This document shows, one piece after another, positions 1 through 6,662 of a DNA stretch of 8,902 nucleotides (position 1 is its first letter; the number at the start of each line of letters is the position of its first letter). Both the position numbers and the translations under genes were made by a program. Under the pieces are notes generated by a model, which was given only the letters and a program-made list of their open reading frames with translations, made no database searches and was not told where the DNA came from. The stretch comes from Phycisphaerae bacterium (GTDB taxonomy: Bacteria > Planctomycetota > Phycisphaerae > Sedimentisphaerales > UBA12454). The stretch is from contig JAQTQF010000059.1 of assembly GCA_028712345.1 (NCBI GenBank), forward strand, positions 1-8,902, given 5' to 3'.

Positions 1-1661
1 CTGCGATGTGCGTTATTGTTATCCTGCTTTCGGTAAGAAGGGCTTTTCGCCGGCACGGATGGATGGTTGTTGTCGTTGCGCTTGTAGCGCTGGTCTGTTT
101 GTTATATACCGGATTCGATACGGTATATGACAGATTTGCGACACTCAGCTCGCTGGACAAATACGGCACAAGACTGGAAATTCTCAGGGATATGGTCGAG
201 CCGATAAGGCGATTTTTTGTTTTCGGCTCAGGACTTGGTACCCATATTGTTATATATCCGATGTTTCAGAGCATAATAACCGCTCTGCAGTTTACTCATG
301 CAGAAAATGAATATGCTCAGCTTATCGAGGAAACAGGCGTTGTCGGAACATCTATAATGATTTTTTTTGCGGCAATAATAGCGGTCAATTTTACAAAAGC
401 GATACGCAACAGGAAGTCTTCCATTAATGTCGCTGTTTACGGTCTTGGGTTCGGCCTTATCGCGATACTTATTCACAGTATCAGTGATTTCGGCCAGCAT
501 CTGCCGGCCAACGCCGTAATCAGCGTAATATTTTGTGCGCTTATAATAAGACTTGGCCGGGCAAAGGCTAATCTGCAAAGCGCAGAGGAAATTAAAATCA
601 AAAAACCGCTGCTGATAACTATATTTGCTGCTGTTATGTGTCTTTACGGCTGGTCCATAATTGGGGCGGCCAAAGCGGCAGTTGCGGAAGGCTACTGGCA
701 CAAAGCTTCCAGAATAGAGGACAAGCTTTTAGCAAACAGAAGAGAAGGAACGGAAGAAGATTTTGAAAAACTGATTTCCTATGCGTCAAAAGCGGTGCAA
801 ATTCAGCCGGATAATGTCGAGTATCAGCATTGGCTTGGTGTCTGGAAATGGTGGCAAACATCAGGGAAAACCGACCCTGACACAGGTGAGCTGACCAATA
901 AGGCTATAGCAGAGGTTGAAAAAATTGTTGCCGACCTTAAAGAGGCAAGAAAAATATGCCCGACTTTCGGACCGATGTACAGCCTGACAGGCCAGCTTCA
1001 AAAATTTGTTCTGCTCGAACCTGTCGGAGAGGATAACATAAAGAAAGGCTTTATGCTCGAACCTAACGATGAGATATCGCTTTTTGCGGCCGGATGCCTC
1101 GATGTCGGCGAGCAGAAAAATGTTGAGTCCTTTGAGAAATTCAGAAAATCCGTTGCGTTGGGCGGTTCGTATTTTAAGGATATCGTGAAGATTTATATCG
1201 AGCAGGTGAAAAGCCCCGACCTGGCGATTGAAATTGCCGCCGATGACACAAGAAGATTAAGATATGTTGCTGGTGTTCTTGCCGGCGATGAACAGTTCTC
1301 GTTCGAAGCCGAGAAGGCAATATTAAAAAGCGTCAAGCTAATTGAAAGAAAAACTTCGCAGCATACAGCCGATGCGTGGGAATTGAGTTATGCCGGAGGG
1401 TATTATCAGGAACTCGGCGATAATTCCAAAGCTGTTTTATATTTTACGAAGGCTGTTGCTGCAGATTACGGAAATGCGGATTTGCGTCTGAAATTCGCCA
1501 GAGCATTAGCCCAAAGCGGTCAGCCCGTTGAAGCAATAAAACAGTTGAGAATATGTTTGAAACTTAAACCTGCGTTCCGGCGGGCCGAAAAACTGCTGGG
1601 CGAACTTTCCCTGAATCCGGAAGTGATAAAGCAGAATATTGAAGATATAGAAACGAAATGA
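1..1661 (+). CDS. O-antigen ligase/polymerase-family membrane protein with C-terminal TPR domain (5' end missing)
   Basis: Partial gene: the frame is open to the left edge, and the first ATG (base 6) falls in the middle of the family's membrane domain, so it is probably not the real start. Residues below count from that ATG. The Wzy_C/WaaL-type signature is visible: an arginine-containing stretch near 54-70, the glycine-rich GSGLGTH (74-80), then HAENEYAQLIEETGVVG (98-114), matching the family's H-x-(H/E)-N-x-(Y/F)...E-x-G-x-x-G. HSISDFGQHLPA (157-168) matches the late periplasmic segment. Membrane segments lie near 19-36, 114-132, 142-158, 168-184 and 202-222. The soluble tail (about 225-551) carries TPR-like helices at about 251-278, 455-490 and 491-524. 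Family members polymerise undecaprenyl-linked repeat units or ligate glycans to an acceptor in the periplasm; which one applies here cannot be told from sequence. The stop overlaps the next start by 4 bases (ATGA). Family confident, exact role not. Confidence 0.85.
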   Translation, partial: AMCVIVILLSVRRAFRRHGWMVVVVALVALVCLLYTGFDTVYDRFATLSSLDKYGTRLEILRDMVEPIRRFFVFGSGLGTHIVIYPMFQSIITALQFTHAENEYAQLIEETGVVGTSIMIFFAAIIAVNFTKAIRNRKSSINVAVYGLGFGLIAILIHSISDFGQHLPANAVISVIFCALIIRLGRAKANLQSAEEIKIKKPLLITIFAAVMCLYGWSIIGAAKAAVAEGYWHKASRIEDKLLANRREGTEEDFEKLISYASKAVQIQPDNVEYQHWLGVWKWWQTSGKTDPDTGELTNKAIAEVEKIVADLKEARKICPTFGPMYSLTGQLQKFVLLEPVGEDNIKKGFMLEPNDEISLFAAGCLDVGEQKNVESFEKFRKSVALGGSYFKDIVKIYIEQVKSPDLAIEIAADDTRRLRYVAGVLAGDEQFSFEAEKAILKSVKLIERKTSQHTADAWELSYAGGYYQELGDNSKAVLYFTKAVAADYGNADLRLKFARALAQSGQPVEAIKQLRICLKLKPAFRRAEKLLGELSLNPEVIKQNIEDIETK

Positions 1662-2734
1662 AAACATATATCATTACATATTTAGGCTCGCTTGTTTTAT
1701 CGCTTTTGCTAACGCCGGCGGTAATAGCTCTGGCGGTACGATACAATTTGTATGACAGAACCGGTCCCCGAAAAGTGCATTCAGGCCGAGTAGCAAGAAT
1801 TGGCGGAATCGCGATTTTTGCTGCAATGGTAAGTATGATGGCAATGGTGTATTTACTGCCGGGCAATATAGGCGAAAGATTCTATCAGCTCGGAACAAAA
1901 ATCTTGGTGATACTCATCGGAGCAGCCCTTGTCTTTGTGATAGGACTAATTGATGATATAAAATCGGTCAAATCATGGACAAAATTTCTTGTGCAGATAA
2001 TCGCTGCGATTTTTGTCTGTTCGTTTGGAATAAGAATAAAGATTATAAATGTTCCAGACTTATTCAGTATTGATTTTGGGTTTTTTTCCTGGCCGTTTAC
2101 GATTCTCTGGATAGTCGGCGTTACAAACGCGATCAATTTTATTGACGGCCTTGACGGCCTTGCCGCGGGCATAAGCGCTATTGCCTGCGGAACAGTTGCT
2201 GTGCTTTCTATTTATTTTGGTCAGCCGGTTTTGTGTGTAATGATGCTGGCGATGGCTGGTGCACTTAGTGGATTCCTGTTCTTTAATTTTAATCCTGCGA
2301 AAATTTTTATGGGAGACTGCGGGAGCTTGTTTCTGGGCTTTACCATCGCCTCGGCGACGGTGATGTGCACGGCAAAATCACAGGCACTGGTCGGATTCGC
2401 CCTGCCTCTGCTCGCTCTGGGCATTCCGATATTTGATACGCTGTTTATTATGCTCGACAGATTCGGCAGGGAAAAATCCGTGTTTCAGCCGGACACCGAA
2501 CACTTCCATCACAGATTGTTAAGATTCGGACTTAAACAAAGACATGTCGTGATACTTTCGTATGCGGTTACGCTTCTGGCTACAGGAGCAGGTGTTTTCC
2601 TTATGGCGGCAAGAAGCATAAGAAGTTTGATAGTTTTTATTTCAATACTTGTTCTTGTTATTCTGGTTTTCCATATTGCAGGTGCCGTCAGTATTAGACA
2701 TATAATGCGAGCGGTGAGAAGAAAATATCATTAA
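1658..2734 (+). CDS. wecA: WecA/TagO-type undecaprenyl-phosphate sugar-1-phosphate transferase (MraY family)
   Basis: Integral membrane enzyme expected to move a HexNAc-1-phosphate (GlcNAc-1-P in characterised WecA/TagO) from its UDP-sugar to undecaprenyl phosphate on the cytoplasmic face, the first step of the pathway. The 358-residue length is normal for the family. All hallmark motifs are present: KVHSGRVARIGG (39-50), the Asp pair D99-D100, NAINFIDGLDGL (157-168), FMGDCGS (217-223) and the C-terminal HFHHR box (282-286), the counterpart of the HIHH motif that separates the WecA/TagO branch from MraY. Hydrophobic segments run through the whole protein. The ATG overlaps the upstream stop by 4 bases with no clear Shine-Dalgarno sequence, which suggests translational coupling. 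The symbol is given at family level; the sugar could be another HexNAc. No missing catalytic residue is seen. Confidence 0.93.
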   Translation: MKTYIITYLGSLVLSLLLTPAVIALAVRYNLYDRTGPRKVHSGRVARIGGIAIFAAMVSMMAMVYLLPGNIGERFYQLGTKILVILIGAALVFVIGLIDDIKSVKSWTKFLVQIIAAIFVCSFGIRIKIINVPDLFSIDFGFFSWPFTILWIVGVTNAINFIDGLDGLAAGISAIACGTVAVLSIYFGQPVLCVMMLAMAGALSGFLFFNFNPAKIFMGDCGSLFLGFTIASATVMCTAKSQALVGFALPLLALGIPIFDTLFIMLDRFGREKSVFQPDTEHFHHRLLRFGLKQRHVVILSYAVTLLATGAGVFLMAARSIRSLIVFISILVLVILVFHIAGAVSIRHIMRAVRRKYH

Positions 2735-2747
2735 GTTAGTCGGACCG

Positions 2748-4046
2748 ATGATGAGTTCTATATTAAAAAGGCTGTTTAAAAACTCTTCGATGCTTTTCGG
2801 CGGCAGTGCAATTGCCGGGCTGATGGGACTGGCAAGTATATCTTTTGCCGCCAGAACGCTCGGTGCCGAAATACTGGGTGTCTTTGCGCTTATACAGGCG
2901 TATATCGTTATTGTCGACAGGCTTGCGAATTTTCAGTGCTGGCAGGCAATTATAAAATTCGGCGCAGATTTTCTCAAACAGAACAAGAAAGAAGAATTAA
3001 AATCACTCGTAAAATTCTGTACAATTCTCGATATGACAACGGCTGTTGTGGGATGCATTCTGGCTGCGGCTATTATTTATTTCTTAGGACAATGGAAACA
3101 ATGGAACCCGCAGACAATTTACGCGGCTATGCTTTACAGCCTTTGGATACTTTTTAACCTGAAAGGCACTCCGACCGGATTGCTTAGGCTGTTTAATAAA
3201 TTCAAACTTGCTGCTTCGGCCAATGTAATCGCGGCCTCCGTAAAACTGATTCTTGCAATATGTGCGTATATGTTTTCCGGGAGCCTTATAGTTTTCGTGG
3301 GTATATGGGTGATTGCAGGTCTGGTTGAATCCGCCCTGCTGCTTTGGTTCGGGTGGAATCAGGTAGATAAAAATACCAGCGGGAATTTCCTTAAGGCAAA
3401 ACTAAGTCTTGCTGCGAAAGATAAAAATATCTGGAAATTTACATTATATATTAACTTAAACCAGTCGGTCAGGCTTGCCTCCAAGGAAATGGATGTTTTG
3501 ATTACAGGAGCTGTTCTCGGTGCAGAGATGACCGGAATATACAAGGTAGCAAGACAATTCGCCGGAATTCTGATGAGTCTGATCGAGCCAGTATCACAGG
3601 CCTTCTATCCTGAACTTTCACATCTTGCATCGAAAAAAAGATTTATAGAATTAAAACATATTACTATGAAGATATCCACGGTCGTTGGCGGGGTTTCTTT
3701 GTTTGTATGGCTTATCTTTGTCTGTTTCGGTAAATGGATTCTGAATATTGCAGCGGGGACCGAATATATACAGGCATACGGTGTTATGATTATTTTTATG
3801 TTTGCTTTTGTTATATGGGGCTTCGGCTTTCCTCTGCTTGCAGCACTGCTGGCGACGGGAAAAGCAGGAAAAAATCTCCTGGCACAGAGTATTGCGCTGT
3901 TGATTTTTCTGCCTGCTCTATATCTATTGCTTATCAATGTCGGACTCATTGGTGCCGCGACGGCACAGGTTATATACTTTGCCGTTTATTTATTGCTTAT
4001 GCTGCTGTTTTTCGTTAAATATATTTCCAGGGCAAATTTATGCTGA
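2748..4046 (+). CDS. Wzx-type polysaccharide flippase (MOP superfamily)
   Basis: A 432-residue membrane protein with about 12 hydrophobic segments, the usual size and layout for Wzx/RfbX-type transporters of the MATE/MOP superfamily. The N-terminus is typical: a short basic amphipathic lead (residues 1-12), a glycine/alanine-rich first helix (about 15-35), then AARTLGAEILGVFAL (34-48), which matches the family's 'a(r)xLgxexyGxfal' block. The second half opens with a conserved-looking stretch at about 240-290 (SKEMDVLITGAVLG, then IYKVARQ and PVSQAFYPEL), also typical. It should move the finished undecaprenyl-PP-linked oligosaccharide to the periplasmic face. It sits 13 bases after the wecA-like gene and overlaps the next gene by 7 bases. 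Two ATGs are adjacent (2748, 2751); the first was chosen, though neither has a strong ribosome binding site. Substrate specificity is not readable. Confidence 0.9.
   Translation: MMSSILKRLFKNSSMLFGGSAIAGLMGLASISFAARTLGAEILGVFALIQAYIVIVDRLANFQCWQAIIKFGADFLKQNKKEELKSLVKFCTILDMTTAVVGCILAAAIIYFLGQWKQWNPQTIYAAMLYSLWILFNLKGTPTGLLRLFNKFKLAASANVIAASVKLILAICAYMFSGSLIVFVGIWVIAGLVESALLLWFGWNQVDKNTSGNFLKAKLSLAAKDKNIWKFTLYINLNQSVRLASKEMDVLITGAVLGAEMTGIYKVARQFAGILMSLIEPVSQAFYPELSHLASKKRFIELKHITMKISTVVGGVSLFVWLIFVCFGKWILNIAAGTEYIQAYGVMIIFMFAFVIWGFGFPLLAALLATGKAGKNLLAQSIALLIFLPALYLLLINVGLIGAATAQVIYFAVYLLLMLLFFVKYISRANLC
4027..4032 (+). promoter_or_regulatory. Likely Shine-Dalgarno site for the membrane protein gene starting at 4040
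   Basis: CCAGGG lies 7 bases before the ATG at 4040, inside the 3' end of the flippase gene. The alternative in-frame ATG at 4067 has only AT-rich sequence before it. This favours the upstream start and therefore a 7-base overlap between the two genes. Confidence 0.5.
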
Positions 4047-5515
4047 ATAATTATAGCGACAACATTATGAGCAGATTTTTGGAGTCGATAGCGACCCTTT
4101 GGAATAGTGCAGTCAAATATCAGATTTTTGTGATACTGGTTGCGATTGGATTGCTTACAACTTTGCCCTTGCTTGTCGCCAGGCTGGGTGCGAACGGAAA
4201 TGTGATTATTAATATTACTATATTTTGTATGGTGGCAGTTGCAGGATTTCTTCTCTTTAGGTTAAAAGGTTCACAACTGGCCGCCTTTACTTTCGCAGTT
4301 GCATTGGTTTTCAGATTATGTCTGGTTTTTGCGTTCGGACATCCCTCGCCATATTTGTGCAATGATGAGCGAGTTCAAACTTACAAATGGATAAGGCATT
4401 ACGATTCAGCACTGCTTCAGGCAGACGAATTTTTCTATGCATATATGGCACAAGCTTATAAAGATATGACCTCTTCTGAGTTTATAAATCTGCCGGAACT
4501 TGCGGAAAATGAGCAAAGAGCAAGTTTTCTGATGTCAAGGATTTTTGGGTTTTTTGGAGATGAGTTTGCCTGGCTGAGAATTATCGGAGCGTTTTTAGGC
4601 GCGTTTGCCGCTGCGATTATTTGTTTGGCTGCACAGAAGCTTTTTAGTCAAAAAACCTGTTCTATTGTTTCTCTGCTGGCTGCCCTGGCTCCACAAACAG
4701 CCTTTTACTCAGTCAGATTTCTGAAGGAAATCTGGGTGATTTTTGCAGTAAGTCTTTTAGTCTTCGGTTTTACCGTTATAATCCGAAACAAAAAATTGTT
4801 TTTGGCGATATTGTCCATTACGGCAGCTATTATAATATTGTTTTGGATTCGCTTTGAATACGGTCTAATATTTACGGCATCTATTCCAATAGCCATTTGC
4901 TTTAGACGAAAAAGTGATCCTGCCGCAAAGACTATTGCAATTCTGTCGGTGATTATATTTGGCGCTGCAGTGCTTATTTGGCAGGGCAATCAACTGGCAA
5001 GAAGAACAGAAGGATGGCTGAACAAATATACAATCACAAAAAAAGAACAGAGCGGCAGACTGGAAACAATGGACAAAGTATATAAATCACGCGGGCTGCT
5101 TCGGCTCCTTAATATACCGCTTACGGTATTAAATCCGCCGCCCAAAAATCTTCACCACATTTTTACGCTGGAAAATGAACTTTATGATGTCGTTTTGCAG
5201 ACGGATATTTGGCAATGGTGGCTTAGCCTGCCTTTTTTGATTATTGGAAGCACTATAATAATTAGCAAACGCACAGATTTTTTAGTCTTTCTGACGCCAT
5301 ATATTATGGTGATAGCTATTTCGGCTTTAGTACTTGGAGGGCTTCTGCCGGCACTGTACAGGTATCGAGATACGCTTGCACCGATAGCTTTTATTATTGT
5401 TGGCGCTGGCATTGAGAGCTTTATAACAGAGAGGAAATTATGGGGAAATATAGTTATATTGTCCGTATGTGTACTATTTGTATCGCTCACTGTTTATTTT
5501 TACCTGGTATTGTGA
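4040..5515 (+). CDS. Multi-pass membrane protein, candidate GT-C glycosyltransferase (or polymerase)
   Basis: A 491-residue protein with about ten to twelve hydrophobic segments (for example near 28-48, 55-73, 80-100, 178-198, 206-222, 231-247, 253-270, 273-287, 297-315, 395-408, 413-435, 445-458 and 468-491). I do not recognise a specific family. The layout recalls GT-C enzymes of the PMT_2/ArnT (GT39/GT83-like) type. An acidic pair D129-E130 sits in the first large loop, at the place where those enzymes carry their catalytic Asp. A further segment, FYSVRFLKEIW (222-232), follows APQ, and a late RYRDTLAP (441-448) precedes the last helices. Such enzymes use polyprenyl-phosphate sugars in the periplasm. 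A hydrophilic loop of about 75 residues (316-390, with PPP at 366-368) is a notable feature. The alternative is a divergent Wzy-type polymerase. It overlaps the flippase gene by 7 bases and lies 10 bases before the next gene, so a role in the same glycan is a fair inference. Confidence 0.75.
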   Translation: MLNNYSDNIMSRFLESIATLWNSAVKYQIFVILVAIGLLTTLPLLVARLGANGNVIINITIFCMVAVAGFLLFRLKGSQLAAFTFAVALVFRLCLVFAFGHPSPYLCNDERVQTYKWIRHYDSALLQADEFFYAYMAQAYKDMTSSEFINLPELAENEQRASFLMSRIFGFFGDEFAWLRIIGAFLGAFAAAIICLAAQKLFSQKTCSIVSLLAALAPQTAFYSVRFLKEIWVIFAVSLLVFGFTVIIRNKKLFLAILSITAAIIILFWIRFEYGLIFTASIPIAICFRRKSDPAAKTIAILSVIIFGAAVLIWQGNQLARRTEGWLNKYTITKKEQSGRLETMDKVYKSRGLLRLLNIPLTVLNPPPKNLHHIFTLENELYDVVLQTDIWQWWLSLPFLIIGSTIIISKRTDFLVFLTPYIMVIAISALVLGGLLPALYRYRDTLAPIAFIIVGAGIESFITERKLWGNIVILSVCVLFVSLTVYFYLVL

Positions 5516-5525
5516 GAATAGAACT

Positions 5526-6659
5526 ATGAAAGAAATTGTTTTTATAAGCCGAACAACAATCGCAACAGGCGGAATACAGGGGCAAATTTTCAACTTTGCT
5601 AAAAAACTCTATGAACGAAAAATTTTTCAGCCCGTGTTAATTTGTCCCGATAGAAATTGCGAGTTTGCAAAACTGTTTATAAATGCCGGTTTTGAGACAT
5701 TTGGTGTCCCAATGGGACCGCTGAAAATAATTTCTGCCGCAAAGAAAATTATGCATATAATAAAAGACAGAGATGTCGGCGTTGTTCACACTCCTCGATT
5801 TCGTGAAAGTCTTATAGGCAGAATTGTACGAGCCCAAATGCCTGATATACGACATATTTTACGGGCGCAAACATACATAGATTGTACGGGGATATGGGTC
5901 GCAAGTGAATGTTTCTATCATATTCTTGACAGAGCAACTTCAAAATATGTTGACCTGTACATTGCCAACGGCAAGTATCTGAAGAATAAAATCGTCAGTC
6001 GTTCCGGCATTACTCCTTCAAAAGTCGAGGTTGTAATAAATGGCAAAGATTCGATCGGGCAGCCTGATGAGCCATATGACAGACCGAATGAGCCTTTACC
6101 CAAAAAAATCGCAATGATAGCCAATTTTAGGCCGGTGAAAGGGCACGATTGCCTTTTAAACGCAATGACTTTATTGAAAAATCAAAATCTGAAAATTACT
6201 GCCAGACTTATCGGTGGTAGTACGAACGACAGTCCGGGATATATGAATGAAATAAAAAAATTGGCTCATAAGCTGAATGTTTTCGACCAGATAGAATTCT
6301 ACGGCAGCACCAGCGATATTTCAGATGCTGTCAAAAATATACCAGTTGTTGTTTTGCCTTCCAACAGCAGCGAAGGCGTGCCGAACTGTATTCTTGAAGC
6401 TATGAGTTTGAGAAAATTGGTTATTGCTTCTGAAATGAATGGCGTAGGAGAAATTATCGATGATAAAAAAACAGGGTTCCTTTGCAGACCAAGAGACCAC
6501 AAAGGCTTTGCTGATATTCTTAAATATGTTTTTACGCATAAAGCTGCGGATATAGAACCAATGAGAAATGCGGGCTTTGAGAAATGGCAAAGGGAATTTA
6601 CCTGCACAAAGATGGTTAATGACTTTATAGAAATATACCAAAAAATCGGAGTCTTATAA
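5526..6659 (+). CDS. GT4-family (GT-B) glycosyltransferase
   Basis: Cytoplasmic retaining-type glycosyltransferase of 377 residues, likely adding one sugar from an NDP-sugar to the lipid-linked intermediate. The N-terminal acceptor domain (about 1-185) opens with a beta strand and the glycine-rich loop TGGIQGQ (14-20). The C-terminal donor domain (about 192-335) shows IANFRPVKGHDCLL (198-211), matching the GT4 'GR...KG.d.li' block. It continues with IEFYGSTSDI (256-265) and the full E-x7-E motif, E283 and E291 in SEGVPNCILEAM, followed by GVGEII and TGFLC. The frame is open upstream to an ATG at 5469, but the family alignment begins at MKEIVFISR, so the ATG at 5526 is chosen. It lies 10 bases after the previous stop with a weak GAG-type site before it. 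The sugar donor cannot be predicted. Confidence 0.92.
   Translation: MKEIVFISRTTIATGGIQGQIFNFAKKLYERKIFQPVLICPDRNCEFAKLFINAGFETFGVPMGPLKIISAAKKIMHIIKDRDVGVVHTPRFRESLIGRIVRAQMPDIRHILRAQTYIDCTGIWVASECFYHILDRATSKYVDLYIANGKYLKNKIVSRSGITPSKVEVVINGKDSIGQPDEPYDRPNEPLPKKIAMIANFRPVKGHDCLLNAMTLLKNQNLKITARLIGGSTNDSPGYMNEIKKLAHKLNVFDQIEFYGSTSDISDAVKNIPVVVLPSNSSEGVPNCILEAMSLRKLVIASEMNGVGEIIDDKKTGFLCRPRDHKGFADILKYVFTHKAADIEPMRNAGFEKWQREFTCTKMVNDFIEIYQKIGVL
6648..6651 (+). promoter_or_regulatory. GGAG, possible Shine-Dalgarno site for the GTG-started gene at 6663
   Basis: GGAG lies inside the last codons of the GT4 gene, 11 bases before the GTG at 6663. This is slightly long but usable spacing. It fits the GTG better than the in-frame ATG at 6687, which would be about 35 bases away. 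Confidence 0.35.
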
Positions 6660-6662
6660 AAA

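Noticed and set aside
228..701. A 157-codon open frame on the - strand
   Set aside because: It lies wholly inside the ligase/polymerase gene, its translation shows no recognisable motif, and the + strand frame has clear family signatures there.
2143..2162. Direct repeat GACGGCCTTGACGGCCTT
   Set aside because: It encodes the conserved DGLDGL of the WecA/MraY family motif, so it is explained by the protein.
3734..4018. A + strand open frame of 94 codons in a second frame
   Set aside because: It lies inside the flippase gene, whose own frame continues as normal membrane helices. The shadow product is cysteine- and tyrosine-rich without a motif.
5469..5525. Upstream ATG giving the GT4 protein 19 more residues
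   Set aside because: The extension overlaps the end of the membrane protein gene and does not resemble a GT4 N-terminus, which starts with the strand MKEIVFISR at 5526.
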